Shown: positions 38,439 through 48,677 of the stretch, in pieces
Layout: every line of letters starts with the position of its first letter
Numbering within the stretch: the stretch's first letter is position 1
NCBI GenBank assembly: GCA_024404145.1
Contig: JAKSQK010000002.1
Span: 62,001 to 126,000, forward strand
DNA: 64,000 bases
Direction of reading: 5' to 3'
From: Clostridia bacterium
Lineage (GTDB): Bacteria; Bacillota; Clostridia; Oscillospirales; Acutalibacteraceae
Notes under the pieces: generated by a model
Told to the model about the DNA's origin: nothing
The model's input: the letters and a program-made list of their open reading frames with translations, nothing else
Database searches by the model: none
Program-made: the position numbers and the translations under genes

Positions 38439-40619
38439 TTATCTATCGTGCTTTTTGAAGGACTTTCTCGGTTTTTTATCGGTGGAGTTATCATCATCTT
38501 CAACAACGGCGCCGTTTATTTCAACGAGTGCATCTCTTCTTGAAAGGTTGATTCTTCCCTGATCGTCAATTTCGGTAACCTTAACTATAACCTGATCGCC
38601 GACTGCGACAACATCTTCAACCTTTTCTGTTCTCTTAACATCAAGTTTGGAAATATGAACAAGGCCTTCTTTTCCGGGAGCAATTTCAACGAAGGCGCCG
38701 AATGTCATAAGACGGGTAACTTTGCCTGAGTAAATACCGCCGATTTCGGGGTCGTTGGCAATAAGTTCGATAATAGAAATTGCCTGTTTTGCCTTTTCGA
38801 TATCAAGGGCGGAAACGAAAACTCTGCCGTCTTCTTCAATATTGATGGTGCATTCGCATTGCTCTTGGATAGACTGAATAACCTTGCCCTGCTTACCGAT
38901 AACATCGCCGATTTTATCGGGAGAAATAGCGGTTGTAAGCATTTTCGGAGCATATTTTGAAAGTTCTGCTCTCGGAGCGGAGATACATTTAAGCATAACT
39001 TCATCGAGGATATATTCTCTTGCCTTATGGGTTTTTGCAAATGCTTCTTTGATGATTTCCGGAGTAAGACCGTGAACCTTTAAGTCCATCTGAATTGCCG
39101 TAATACCTTTATGGGTACCTGCAACCTTAAAGTCCATATCTCCGTAAAAATCTTCAAGGCCCTGAATGTCAACCATAGTCATAAAGTCGCCGTAAACACC
39201 TTCATCGCCCGTAATAAGACCGCAGGAAATACCTGCAACGGGGGCCTTTATCGGAACACCGGCAGCCATAAGAGCGAGGGTTGAACCGCAGATAGAGCCC
39301 TGCGATGTTGAGCCGTTTGAAGACAAAACTTCGCTGACAACACGAATGGCATACGGGAACTCATCAACCGACGGAATTACCGGAATAAGAGCTCTTTCGG
39401 CAAGAGCGCCATGTCCGATTTCTCTTCTGCCGGGGCCTCTTGACGGCTTTGTTTCGCCAACCGAGTAAGAGGGGAAATTATAATGATGGATATAACGCTT
39501 TTGAACATCTTCGTCAAGACCGTCAAGTTTCTGGGCTTCGCTTACGGGAGCAAGAGTTGCAACCGATAAAACCTGCGTTTGACCTCTCGTAAACATACCC
39601 GAGCCGTGAGTTCTCGGAAGTAAATCTATCTGAGCGTTAAGCGGACGGATTTCGTCAATTCCTCTGCCGTCAACTCGCTTATGCTCGTCTTTAAGCCATG
39701 CACGGACAACATGCTTTTGAACAAGATACATAATCTCATCGAGTTTTGCCTCGTTGCCCTCAAACTTTTCATCAAATTTTTCATGAACCGCATCATAAAT
39801 CGGAAGAAGAGCGGCATCACGGACATTTTTATCATCGGTATCGAGCGCCTTCTTTACATCTTCAATACAAAATGCCTCGATTTCAGCCATTATTTCAGGG
39901 TCGGGGTTGCTCGATTCAAAGGTAAATTTTTCCTTGCCGATTTCGGCAACTATGCCGTTAATGAACTTAACTATTTCTTTATTTACCTCATGACCTGCCA
40001 TAATGCAGTCGAACATAAGGTCATCGGGAATTTCGTTACCTCCCGCCTCTATCATTGCAACTAAATCGGCGGTAGAAGAAACGGTAAGGGTTAAATCTGT
40101 CTTTGCTCTCTGCTCTAATGTCGGGTTGATAACTATGTTGCCGTCAACAAGACCTACGCTTGTTGAAGCGATAGGGCCGTCCCATGGGATATCGGATACG
40201 GCGATAGCAGCCGAAACACCAATAGCGGCGGTAATTTCGGGCGAACAGTCGGGGTCAACCGACATAACGGTTGCAACAACCGAGCAGTCGTTTCTCATAT
40301 CCTTCGGGAATAGCGGGCGAATGGGGCGGTCGATGCAACGGGAAGAAAGAATGGCTTTTTCACTTGCCTTTCCCTCTCTTCTCTGGAAAGAGCCGGGGAA
40401 ACGGCCTACGGCATACATTTTTTCTTCATAGTCAACAGAAAGCGGGAAAAAGTCAACTCCCTCTCTGGGTTTTGAGGAGGCAGTAACCGTGCAAAGAACG
40501 CTTGTTTCGCCGTATGAAGCCAAAAAAGCGGCATTTGCAAGACCTGCCATTTTGCCGGTTTCGAGCTTAAACGGTCGGTCGGCAATGGTTGTTTCATAAA
40601 CCTTAAAGTTTTCAAACAT
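38439..40619 (-). CDS. pnp: Polyribonucleotide nucleotidyltransferase
   Basis: 726 residues. Two RNase PH-like cores ('YGETSVLCTVTASSKPREGV' and 'LPRTHGSGMFTRGQTQVLSV'), a KH domain near 566 ('IGDVIGKQGKVIQSIQEQ') and an S1 domain near 630-695 ('YSGKVTRLMTFGAFVEIAPG'). A basic tail ends the protein. It degrades mRNA 3' to 5' with phosphate. It lies downstream of rpsO, the classic rpsO-pnp pair, with a hairpin between them. Confidence 0.98.
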   Translation of the reverse strand: MFENFKVYETTIADRPFKLETGKMAGLANAAFLASYGETSVLCTVTASSKPREGVDFFPLSVDYEEKMYAVGRFPGSFQRREGKASEKAILSSRCIDRPIRPLFPKDMRNDCSVVATVMSVDPDCSPEITAAIGVSAAIAVSDIPWDGPIASTSVGLVDGNIVINPTLEQRAKTDLTLTVSSTADLVAMIEAGGNEIPDDLMFDCIMAGHEVNKEIVKFINGIVAEIGKEKFTFESSNPDPEIMAEIEAFCIEDVKKALDTDDKNVRDAALLPIYDAVHEKFDEKFEGNEAKLDEIMYLVQKHVVRAWLKDEHKRVDGRGIDEIRPLNAQIDLLPRTHGSGMFTRGQTQVLSVATLAPVSEAQKLDGLDEDVQKRYIHHYNFPSYSVGETKPSRGPGRREIGHGALAERALIPVIPSVDEFPYAIRVVSEVLSSNGSTSQGSICGSTLALMAAGVPIKAPVAGISCGLITGDEGVYGDFMTMVDIQGLEDFYGDMDFKVAGTHKGITAIQMDLKVHGLTPEIIKEAFAKTHKAREYILDEVMLKCISAPRAELSKYAPKMLTTAISPDKIGDVIGKQGKVIQSIQEQCECTINIEEDGRVFVSALDIEKAKQAISIIELIANDPEIGGIYSGKVTRLMTFGAFVEIAPGKEGLVHISKLDVKRTEKVEDVVAVGDQVIVKVTEIDDQGRINLSRRDALVEINGAVVEDDDNSTDKKPRKSFKKHDR

Positions 40620-40760
40620 TTTAATTTTCTCCTTTTTTATATTAAGGCGAAAGCTTTTAAGGTTAGCAATAATTCCAAAACTTAAAAATCGTTTTTTAAG
40701 CCCTCGAATTACCGCTAATCGATTAAAATACCCTCGCCTTTTTGATAATTAAAAACAAAA

Positions 40761-40788
40761 AGCAAACCGAGTAGGTGCTCGGTTTGCT
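40761..40788 (-). terminator. Terminator/processing hairpin between rpsO and pnp
   Basis: Eleven-bp stem AGCAAACCGAG with complement, 6-nt loop, T-rich tail on the minus strand. I see no clear promoter between it and pnp, so pnp may depend on read-through. Confidence 0.8.
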
Positions 40789-40798
40789 CCTCATAAAC

Positions 40799-41062
40799 TT
40801 ATTTTCTAAGTCCGAGTTTTTTAACAATGGCACGGTATCTTTCGATATCGTTCTTTTGAAGATAGGCAAGAAGATTTCTTCTATGACCTACCATTTTTAA
40901 CAAACCACGGCGGGAATGATGGTCTTTCTTATGAACTTCAAGATGAGCATTGAGCTCATTGATGCGGTTTGTAAGAAGAGCAATCTGAACTTCCGGAGAA
41001 CCGGTATCGCCCTCGTGAATTGCAAAGTCAGTCATAATCTGAGCTTTCTTTTCAGCTGTCAT
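40799..41062 (-). CDS. rpsO: 30S ribosomal protein S15
   Basis: 87 residues: '[20 protein letters not shown]' and '[20 protein letters not shown]' are diagnostic. Binds the central domain of 16S rRNA. Its 5' leader (about 41063-41165) has a CCGCTTTAAGCGG hairpin that could serve autoregulation. Confidence 0.98.
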   Translation of the reverse strand: MTAEKKAQIMTDFAIHEGDTGSPEVQIALLTNRINELNAHLEVHKKDHHSRRGLLKMVGHRRNLLAYLQKNDIERYRAIVKKLGLRK

Positions 41063-41171
41063 TTTGTTTCACTCCTTAATAAAATTGTCCGCCGTATTCC
41101 GAGCAAAAGGCCGTTGAGTGAACCGCTTAAAGCGGCGGTCGCCAAAAGCACAGAATGCGGTAGCGAATGTC

Positions 41172-41200
41172 ATTATATCACACAAACGAAAAAAAGTAAA
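41172..41200 (-). promoter_or_regulatory. Promoter of rpsO
   Basis: Minus strand TTTACT (41195-41200), 17-bp spacer, TATAAT (41172-41177). Confidence 0.7.
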
Positions 41201-41239
41201 GCATTTTATTTTCCCGAAAAAAATGTCGAGTAAAAACAG

Positions 41240-41268
41240 TTGATAAAATTGTCAATTTATGTTATTAT
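41240..41268 (+). promoter_or_regulatory. Promoter of the murI-secA operon
   Basis: TTGATA (41240-41245), 17-bp spacer, TATTAT (41263-41268), 57 nt before the murI start. Confidence 0.6.
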
Positions 41269-41325
41269 ATTATGAATTGTTATATAATTATAATTATTAT
41301 ACTAAATAAAAGGGGTGTTATCCCT

Positions 41326-42138
41326 ATGGCAGATTCTCGTCCGATAGGTGTTTTCGATTCGGGACTCGGCGGTCTTACCGTAACAAAGGAGATAATTAAA
41401 CTTTTGCCGAATGAGGATATAATCTATTTCGGCGATACGGGCCGTGTTCCCTACGGAACAAAGGGACCGGAAACAATAAAAAAATATGCGGCAGATGATG
41501 AAAAGTTTTTGCTTTCGAAGAATGTTAAACTCATTGTTGCCGCCTGTGGAACTGTATCATCGGTTGCCTCTGAGGTATCCTCAAAACTCCCCGTTCCTTT
41601 TATCGAAGTAATTTCCCATTCGGTTAAATCGGCGGTTTCGGCAACAAGAAACAAAAAAATCGGTGTTTTGGCAACCGCCGCCACCATTAAAAGCGGAAAG
41701 CATAAAAAACTCATTCTCGATATGATGCCCGATGCCCTCGTTACAGAGGTTGCCGGAACTCTTTTGGTTCCGATAGTTGAAGAAGGGTTTTACGGTTCGG
41801 GTAACCCCGTTTTGGAAAATGCAGTTAAAATATATACAAAGCCGTTTAAGGATAATAATATTGATACTCTTATTCTCGGCTGTACCCATTTTCCGCTTGT
41901 TGCAGACGCAATAAAAAAAGAGATGGGCGAAGATGTTGTTCTTATAAATATGGGAATAGAAACGGCAAAGGCCGTTAAAGATACTCTTAAAAGCTCAGAT
42001 ATGCTTAACCTGAACGGCGGAAATCATAAGTTCTTCGTTTCGGATAAGGGTACAACCTTCGAAAAAACTGCTTTTGCCCTTTTAGGCGAAAAAGTAAACG
42101 AAAATAATATTGAAACGGTTGATATAAAAAATATATGA
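41326..42138 (+). CDS. murI: Glutamate racemase
   Basis: 270 residues from the ATG at 41326 (AAGGGGTG upstream). 'PIGVFDSGLGGLTVTKEI' with the acidic/Ser substrate residues, first catalytic Cys in 'IVAACGTVSSVAS', 'EEGFYGSGNP' and second catalytic Cys-Thr-His in 'LILGCTHFPLV'. It makes D-glutamate for peptidoglycan. The Asn that normally follows the first Cys (CNT) is Gly here (CGT). Its stop overlaps the next start by ATGA. Confidence 0.93.
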   Translation: MADSRPIGVFDSGLGGLTVTKEIIKLLPNEDIIYFGDTGRVPYGTKGPETIKKYAADDEKFLLSKNVKLIVAACGTVSSVASEVSSKLPVPFIEVISHSVKSAVSATRNKKIGVLATAATIKSGKHKKLILDMMPDALVTEVAGTLLVPIVEEGFYGSGNPVLENAVKIYTKPFKDNNIDTLILGCTHFPLVADAIKKEMGEDVVLINMGIETAKAVKDTLKSSDMLNLNGGNHKFFVSDKGTTFEKTAFALLGEKVNENNIETVDIKNI

Positions 42139-42548
42139 AAAAAGTTAAAATCGAAATCATAAGCAAACAGGGTTTAGAGGGGCAAAGCGAGGAAATAAAA
42201 CAATATTTTTTCGGAACGCTTAAAAAAACCGAAAACGGTTTTTGCCTATGCTATACCGAAACGGATAACAATGTTAAAACCGATACGACTTTAAGTATCA
42301 GCAGGGATAAAACCGCAACAATAAAGAGAACGGGTGGAAATTCCTCTCTGCTTGTTATAACCGAAGGAAAAGAAACAAACTGCAAATATATAACGGCGAT
42401 AGGCGAAATTGACCTTTGCCTTTTCGGAAAAACCGTAAATTATCTGCTTTCTTGTTCGGGCGGAGAGATAAATCTTCGTTACGATATCAGCCAAAGCAAA
42501 AATATCATCAGCGAAAACAGCGTTAAAATTATCATAAAAGAGGTTTAG
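42135..42548 (+). CDS. DUF1934 / YwiB-like beta-barrel protein
   Basis: 137 residues, alternating beta-strand pattern with 'GLEGQSEEIKQYFFGTL', 'GFCLCYTETD' and C-terminal 'GEINLRYDISQSKNIISENS'. The family forms a small lipocalin-like barrel of unknown function and is usually found just before argS in Firmicutes, as here (2-bp gap). Confidence 0.75.
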   Translation: MKKVKIEIISKQGLEGQSEEIKQYFFGTLKKTENGFCLCYTETDNNVKTDTTLSISRDKTATIKRTGGNSSLLVITEGKETNCKYITAIGEIDLCLFGKTVNYLLSCSGGEINLRYDISQSKNIISENSVKIIIKEV

Positions 42549-42550
42549 AA

Positions 42551-44242
42551 ATGTCAGTACTCGTAAAATCAGCAAAGGAACAAATCGAAAAAATAATTAA
42601 GGAAGCCGTATCGGCTGCCACCGCAAACGGAGAATTAAGCAGTGCCGATGTTCTTCCTCCCTTTTCCATTCAGCCCCCCGCAAACCGAGAACACGGCGAT
42701 TATGCCGTAAATGCGGCGATGGTCTGGGCAAAAACTTTCGGCAAAGCGCCGAGAATGATAGCCGAAACTATCCTTAAATATGCAAAACTTGATAATACAT
42801 ATATCGAAAAATACGAAATTGCAGGTCCCGGCTTTATAAACTTCTTTTTAAGCGACCTTTTTTATGCCGATATAGTTGCCGATGTAAACAAACTCGGCTC
42901 CGACTACGGCAAAAGCGACTTCGGAAAAGGCAAAAAAATCCTCGTTGAATTTGTTTCGGCAAACCCTACGGGCCCTATGCATATCGGTAACGCCCGAGGC
43001 GGTGCGCTTGGCGACTGCTTGGCGGCGGTTTTGGAATCGGCAGGATATTATACCGAAAGAGAATTTTATATAAACGATGCCGGAAATCAGATAAACAAAT
43101 TTGCTCTTTCGCTTGATATCCGCTACCGCCAACTTTTCGGCGATAAGGAAGAAATGCCCGAGGATTCTTACCATGGCGAAGATATTATAAATCATGCAAA
43201 AGCATTTGCCGAGTGTTTCGGCGACCTTTATATCGGCAAAACCGAAGAAGAAAGAAAAGATGCGCTCGTTGCTTTTGCGCTTCCCAAAAATATTGAAGGT
43301 CTTAAAACCGACCTTCAAAAATACCGCATAAAATATGATACTTGGTTTAAGGAAAGTTCGCTTCACGAAAACGGCGAAACAAAGAGAATTATCGAACTTT
43401 TAAGAGAAAGCGGCCATACCTATACCGAAGAGGGGGCTTTATGGTTTAAGGCAACCGATTTCGGCTGTGATAAAGATTTCGTTTTGGTAAGGGCTAACGG
43501 TTTTCCGACCTATGTTGTTCCCGATATCGCCTACCATTATAATAAACTCGAAGTCAGAAAATTCGATAAAGCAATAGATATTTTAGGTGCCGACCATCAC
43601 GGCTATGTTCCCCGTCTTAAAGCGGCGCTTACCGCCCTCGGCGTTGATGCCGACCGCCTCGATGCCGTTTTAATGCAGATGGTGCGCCTTGTTAAAGAGG
43701 GCGAGGTAATAAAAGCATCAAAGCGCTCGGGCAAAGCCATAACTCTTGTAACGCTGCTCGATGAAGTTCCGATAGATGCCGCAAGATTTTTCTTCAATTT
43801 AAGAGAACCCAACAGTCATTTTGACTTTGATTTAGACCTTGCCGTCAGCGAATCAAACTCAAACCCCGTTTATTATGTTCAGTATGCCTATGCAAGAATT
43901 TGCAGTATCATAAGAAATATCGAAGCCGAGGGCATAAAATACCGTACGGCGACTGCCGACGAACTGAAACTGCTTAAAACCAATGAGGAAAGAGAACTGA
44001 TTATTCATCTTTCCCAGTTTACCGATGAAATAATCCAGTCGGCAATATCCTACGACCCTGCAAGAATTACCCATTATGTTTTAGACCTTGCAACAAAATT
44101 CCATAAATTTTATGCCGTTTGCCGAGTAAAGGACAACGACGAGGGGCTTATGTTTGCCCGTCTTAACCTTTGCAAAGCAACCGCCGTTGTTATTAAAAAT
44201 GTTCTCGATATGCTGAAAATTGACGCTCCCGAGAAGATGTAA
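42551..44242 (+). CDS. argS: Arginyl-tRNA synthetase
   Basis: 563 residues. N-terminal Add-1 domain, HIGH motif as 'GPMHIGNARGGALGDCLAA', 'EFYINDAGNQINKFALSL', KMSK-like 'VIKASKRSGKAITL', and the DALR anticodon-binding C-terminus 'VQYAYARICSIIRNIEAEG'. Charges tRNA-Arg. Between the YwiB-like gene and pncB, 12 bp apart. Confidence 0.98.
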   Translation: MSVLVKSAKEQIEKIIKEAVSAATANGELSSADVLPPFSIQPPANREHGDYAVNAAMVWAKTFGKAPRMIAETILKYAKLDNTYIEKYEIAGPGFINFFLSDLFYADIVADVNKLGSDYGKSDFGKGKKILVEFVSANPTGPMHIGNARGGALGDCLAAVLESAGYYTEREFYINDAGNQINKFALSLDIRYRQLFGDKEEMPEDSYHGEDIINHAKAFAECFGDLYIGKTEEERKDALVAFALPKNIEGLKTDLQKYRIKYDTWFKESSLHENGETKRIIELLRESGHTYTEEGALWFKATDFGCDKDFVLVRANGFPTYVVPDIAYHYNKLEVRKFDKAIDILGADHHGYVPRLKAALTALGVDADRLDAVLMQMVRLVKEGEVIKASKRSGKAITLVTLLDEVPIDAARFFFNLREPNSHFDFDLDLAVSESNSNPVYYVQYAYARICSIIRNIEAEGIKYRTATADELKLLKTNEERELIIHLSQFTDEIIQSAISYDPARITHYVLDLATKFHKFYAVCRVKDNDEGLMFARLNLCKATAVVIKNVLDMLKIDAPEKM

Positions 44243-44254
44243 GAAGGAAAGATT

Positions 44255-45709
44255 ATGAAAATCGACAACCGAAATCTCACAATGATAATGGACCTCTACG
44301 AACTTACCATGGCAAACGGTATTTTCGAGAGCGAAAGCCGAGATATTATAACCTATTTTGATATGTTTTTCAGAAGGGTACCCGATGACGGCGGATTTGC
44401 CATAATGGCAGGTCTTGAACAACTTATCGAATACCTTAACAATCTTCATTTCGACGATGAGGATATTGAGTATCTTAAAGGGCTCAATCTCTTTTCGGAA
44501 GAATTTATCGAATATTTAAGAACCTTCAAATTTTCCTGCGATGTTTGGGCGGTTCCCGAAGGAACTCCCATCTTTCCGCAAGAGCCGATAGTAACCGTAA
44601 AGGGCCCTGCCATTCAGGCAATGATGATCGAAACAATGCTCCTTTTAACGATAAATCATCAGTCGCTCATAGCAACAAAAGCAAACCGAATAGTAACCGC
44701 AGCAAACGGCCGTCCCGTTATGGAATTCGGCGCAAGAAGGGCGCAGGGCGCAGATGCCGCCTACTACGGTGCAAGAGCGGCAATTATCGGCGGTTGTATC
44801 GGAACATCAGATGTTAAAACGGCAAAAGACTACGGCGTTTTGGCTTCGGGAACAATGGCTCATTCTTGGGTACAGATGTTCCCCGACGAATACTCGGCAT
44901 TTAAGACCTACGCCGAGCAATATCCCGACAGTTGCCTTTTGCTCGTTGATACCTATAATGTTATAAGTTCGGGACTTCCGAATGCGATAAGAGTTTTCAA
45001 CGAAGTTTTGAAACCGCTCGGCAAACGCCCCGTAGGTATAAGAATAGACAGCGGAGATATAACCTATCTTTCGAAAAAAACACGGCAGATTTTAGACGAA
45101 GCCGGATATCCCGACTGTAAAATCTGCGTTTCAAACTCGCTAGATGAATATCTTATAAGGGATATGATTTTCCAGGGCGCCGTTGTCGACAGTTACGGTG
45201 TCGGCGAACGGCTTATAACATCTTCAAGCGAGGCGGTTTTCGGCGGTGTTTATAAACTTGCCGCAACCGAAAAAAACGGTGTCGTAACGCCCAAAATCAA
45301 GATAAGCGAAAATCCCTCGAAAATCACCCTGCCGGGTGTTAAAATTCCATGGCGCCTTTTCGACCGCAAATCGGGCAAAGCCATTGCCGATGTTGTAACG
45401 CTTGATTACGAAAAAATCGACGACACCGAGCCCTACGAAATTTTTGACCCCATTTATACCTGGAAGAGAAAGGTCGTTACCGATTTCTGCGCTAAAAAAC
45501 TTCAGGTTAAAGTTTTTGAAAACGGAAAGCAGGTTTATTTCTCCCCATCTCTTAAAGAAATTGCAAAACGAAGAAAAGAATCGGTTGAATGTTTATGGGA
45601 CGAGGTAAAGAGATTTGAAAAACCGCATAATTACTATGTTGATTTATCAGAAGACCTATGGAATTTAAGAAACGACCTTTTAGGCGAACATTCAAAACAA
45701 GGAGAATAA
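44255..45709 (+). CDS. pncB: Nicotinate phosphoribosyltransferase
   Basis: 484 residues; GAAGGAAAG upstream of ATG. 'LTMIMDLYELTMANGIFESE', 'MEFGARRAQGADAAYYGARA', 'ASGTMAHSWVQMFPDEYSAF', 'RIDSGDITYLSKKTR' and 'YGVGERLITSSSEAVFGGVY' match the long bacterial enzyme. It salvages nicotinate into NAD. Confidence 0.96.
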   Translation: MKIDNRNLTMIMDLYELTMANGIFESESRDIITYFDMFFRRVPDDGGFAIMAGLEQLIEYLNNLHFDDEDIEYLKGLNLFSEEFIEYLRTFKFSCDVWAVPEGTPIFPQEPIVTVKGPAIQAMMIETMLLLTINHQSLIATKANRIVTAANGRPVMEFGARRAQGADAAYYGARAAIIGGCIGTSDVKTAKDYGVLASGTMAHSWVQMFPDEYSAFKTYAEQYPDSCLLLVDTYNVISSGLPNAIRVFNEVLKPLGKRPVGIRIDSGDITYLSKKTRQILDEAGYPDCKICVSNSLDEYLIRDMIFQGAVVDSYGVGERLITSSSEAVFGGVYKLAATEKNGVVTPKIKISENPSKITLPGVKIPWRLFDRKSGKAIADVVTLDYEKIDDTEPYEIFDPIYTWKRKVVTDFCAKKLQVKVFENGKQVYFSPSLKEIAKRRKESVECLWDEVKRFEKPHNYYVDLSEDLWNLRNDLLGEHSKQGE

Positions 45710-45714
45710 CGGTT

Positions 45715-46263
45715 ATGAAAAAAGTTTTATGTTTGGTTTTAAGTCTTTCTCTTTTAATTCTTTTTGCCTCTTGCCAAAAAGAAACCGAAAAGCCCGATAA
45801 CAAAGCGGATATTTCTTCTTCCGCCGATATGGGTATCGTAAACGAAGCAGAATACCGTTTGGGCGATGACGCTTCTTCGATTTATAAAGAACTGAAAGAA
45901 AATGCCGAAAAAAGCGAGTCTTCGCAAGAAAACTATGTTGACCTTATCAAAAACGACGATTATTCTACCATCGTAACACCGAGCGTTCATTATGTTTATA
46001 ACAAGAACGAAAAAACCGTTTCAAGAATTGTTGTTTTGGGCAAGGTTTACGACTACGAAACGGGAACCGATTTGGCATCGGTTAAATCTTCGCAGGAAAA
46101 ATTCGGCAACAAGGGCGAAGAAGTTGACCTTACCGATAAAGAATCCCGTTTTTTCTCGGGCAACGAGAACTGTACCTATCTTAAATTTGAATTTGATAAC
46201 GCAAATGTTATCTTCGCCTTTGAAGACAATGCGCTCTTCGGGGCATCACTAATAGCAAAATAA
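45715..46263 (+). CDS. Putative lipoprotein of unknown function
   Basis: 182 residues from the ATG at 45715, AAGGAGAA upstream. Lipoprotein signal peptide MKKVLCLVLSLSLLILFASC with Cys 20; Lys/Ser/Asp-rich linker; then a soluble beta-rich domain ('AEYRLGDDASSIYKELK', 'YVYNKNEKTVSRIVVLGKVY', 'FEFDNANVIFAFEDNALFG'). Exported and membrane-anchored. It lies between pncB and lon with 5 and 11 bp gaps; I do not recognise the family. Confidence 0.8.
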   Translation: MKKVLCLVLSLSLLILFASCQKETEKPDNKADISSSADMGIVNEAEYRLGDDASSIYKELKENAEKSESSQENYVDLIKNDDYSTIVTPSVHYVYNKNEKTVSRIVVLGKVYDYETGTDLASVKSSQEKFGNKGEEVDLTDKESRFFSGNENCTYLKFEFDNANVIFAFEDNALFGASLIAK

Positions 46264-46274
46264 AGGAAATTACT

Positions 46275-48677
46275 ATGGCAACAACAGAAAATATAAATTT
46301 ACTTGAAAATCTTCCCGTTTTACCCCTTCGGGGACTTGTTATGTTCCCCGGAATGATTTTAACGGTTGATGTAGGCAGACAAAAATCAATAAAGGCTGTA
46401 AATTTTGCGGCTAATACCGAATGTTCGCTTTATGCCGTAACGCAAAAAAACTTAACCGAGGAGTTTCCAAAACAGAAAGACCTCTACCCCATCGGCTGTA
46501 TTTGCCGAATAAAGCAGGTTATAAAGGTAGGAAACGAAGTAAAGGTTATGCTTGAAGGTCTTGCGAGGGCGAAGCATTATTCCTTTTTTGATAACGGAAA
46601 CAACTATGTTTCAAAGGTTTCGGAACTTATCTCTCCCGAGATTAAGAACAGACCTGTCTATATAGAAACACTCCGCCGCCGTCTTCATAACGAGTTTTTG
46701 CGCTATGCCGAGGTTGCAAACGGACTTCCCGCTGAAATTATCAAAACCGTTATAAATAACGATAAACTCGACTTTTTATCCGATTATATCGCTTTTAACA
46801 TAAACTGTCCTATTGACGACCGCCAGTATATCCTCGAACAACTCGACATTGTAAAAAGGGCAAAAATAACGGTTGAACTTTTATCAAAAGAGCGAGAAAT
46901 CTGCAAAATCGACAACAGGATAATTGACAAAACGAGAAAGAGTATAGACGAAAGCCAAAAAGAATATTATCTTAAAGAGCAGATGAAGATTTTATCTGAC
47001 GAACTCTACGGCGATACCGAGCAAGACGAAATTGAAAAATATCTTGATGATCTTTCAAAACTTGATGCGGATAACAATGTAAAAGAAAAAATAAAGCAGG
47101 AAATAATAAAACTTTCCAAAATGCCGCAGGGCTCCCACGAAGGCACCGTAAAGCAGGGCTGGATTGATTTGGCGCTTGAAATGCCTTGGAACACCTATAC
47201 CGATACAAAGGTTGATATAAATAAAGCCGAGAAAATTCTCGAAAGGGATTTTTACGGTATGGATAAGGTTAAAAGCCGAATTCTCGAAATGCTTTCGGTT
47301 TATGCTCTTGCGCCTGATATTACGGGGCAGATTATCTGTCTTGCAGGGCCTCCGGGTGTCGGAAAAACATCAATAGGAAAAACTATTGCCGAATGTATGG
47401 GCAGAAAGTATGCCCGTATATCGTTGGGCGGTATGCATGATGAAGCCGAAATAAGAGGCCACCGCAAAACCTATATCGGCGCTATGCCGGGCAGAATATT
47501 AAATGCCGTAAAACAATGCAAAACTTCAAATCCGCTTATTTTACTTGACGAAATAGACAAACTTGCAAGTGATTATAAGGGCGATCCCGCCTCGGCGCTG
47601 CTCGAAGTTTTAGACCCTGAGCAGAATGTCGCTTTTACCGATAATTTCCTCGAAATCCCCTATAATCTTTCAAAAACGGTATTCATTACAACGGCAAACG
47701 ATGTTTCCTCTATCCCTTCGGCGCTTCTCGACCGTATGGAGGTTATCGAGCTTGAAGGATATACAAGAGAAGAAAAGTTTAATATTGCCAAAAAACATCT
47801 CATAAAGCGACAACTCGAAAAACATGCTCTGAACGGAAAACTCTGCCGTATTACCGACGGCGCCGTTTACGGACTCATTGATTTTTATACCCGTGAAGCA
47901 GGTGTCAGAAAACTCGAAAGAGCCATCGCTTCGCTTATTTCAAAGGTTGCAAAGAAGATAGCGTCAGGCGAGGAAAAAAGTTTTACCGTTAAGGAAAGCG
48001 ACCTTATCCCGATGCTCGGAAAACATAAGTATAAACCCGAAATTATTTTACCGTTTGATCAGGTCGGCATAATAAACGGACTTGCCTGGACTAAGGTCGG
48101 CGGAGAGATTATGCAGATGGAAGTCGCCGTTCTTGACGGTACGGGAAAAATCGAACTCACGGGTAATTTGGGCGATGTTATGAAAGAGTCAGCCCGTGCC
48201 GCCGTAACATTTGTAAGAGCAAATGCGAAAAAATACGGCATAGATACCGAATTTTACAAGAACAAAGATATTCATATCCATGCTACCGAATCGGCTGTCC
48301 CGAAAGACGGCCCGAGCGCCGGTGTTACAATAACAACCGCCCTTGTTTCCGCCCTTACGGGAAGAGAAATCAAGCGAGATGTTGCCATGACGGGCGAAGT
48401 TACCATAAGGGGCAGGGTTTTGCCCATCGGCGGACTTAAAGAAAAAGCCATGGCGGCATATACCGGCGGAGTTAAAACGGTATTTATCCCGAGCGAAAAT
48501 ATCCCCGATATCGACGAGGTTGATAAAACGGTTAGGGATAATATAAACTTTGTACCTGTAAGACGGGTTGAAGAGGTTATCGACGGCGCTTTGATAAATA
48601 TAGAAACCCCCGCCGAAAAACCGATTTATATTGAAAATAATTACGGTACATCAAAGAATGAAAGGGTTTGCAAATGA
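46275..48677 (+). CDS. lon: ATP-dependent protease Lon
   Basis: 800 residues. N-terminal substrate domain (about 1-205), coiled middle, AAA+ core with Walker A GPPGVGKTS near 357 and Walker B 'NPLILLDEIDKLASDYKGDP', then the protease domain with catalytic Ser in 'PKDGPSAGVTITTAL' near 679 and a Lys in 'PIGGLKEKAMAAYTGG'. It degrades misfolded and regulatory proteins. No CIRCE or CtsR site is visible in front; it is embedded in a housekeeping operon. Overlaps engB by ATGA. Confidence 0.98.
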   Translation: MATTENINLLENLPVLPLRGLVMFPGMILTVDVGRQKSIKAVNFAANTECSLYAVTQKNLTEEFPKQKDLYPIGCICRIKQVIKVGNEVKVMLEGLARAKHYSFFDNGNNYVSKVSELISPEIKNRPVYIETLRRRLHNEFLRYAEVANGLPAEIIKTVINNDKLDFLSDYIAFNINCPIDDRQYILEQLDIVKRAKITVELLSKEREICKIDNRIIDKTRKSIDESQKEYYLKEQMKILSDELYGDTEQDEIEKYLDDLSKLDADNNVKEKIKQEIIKLSKMPQGSHEGTVKQGWIDLALEMPWNTYTDTKVDINKAEKILERDFYGMDKVKSRILEMLSVYALAPDITGQIICLAGPPGVGKTSIGKTIAECMGRKYARISLGGMHDEAEIRGHRKTYIGAMPGRILNAVKQCKTSNPLILLDEIDKLASDYKGDPASALLEVLDPEQNVAFTDNFLEIPYNLSKTVFITTANDVSSIPSALLDRMEVIELEGYTREEKFNIAKKHLIKRQLEKHALNGKLCRITDGAVYGLIDFYTREAGVRKLERAIASLISKVAKKIASGEEKSFTVKESDLIPMLGKHKYKPEIILPFDQVGIINGLAWTKVGGEIMQMEVAVLDGTGKIELTGNLGDVMKESARAAVTFVRANAKKYGIDTEFYKNKDIHIHATESAVPKDGPSAGVTITTALVSALTGREIKRDVAMTGEVTIRGRVLPIGGLKEKAMAAYTGGVKTVFIPSENIPDIDEVDKTVRDNINFVPVRRVEEVIDGALINIETPAEKPIYIENNYGTSKNERVCK

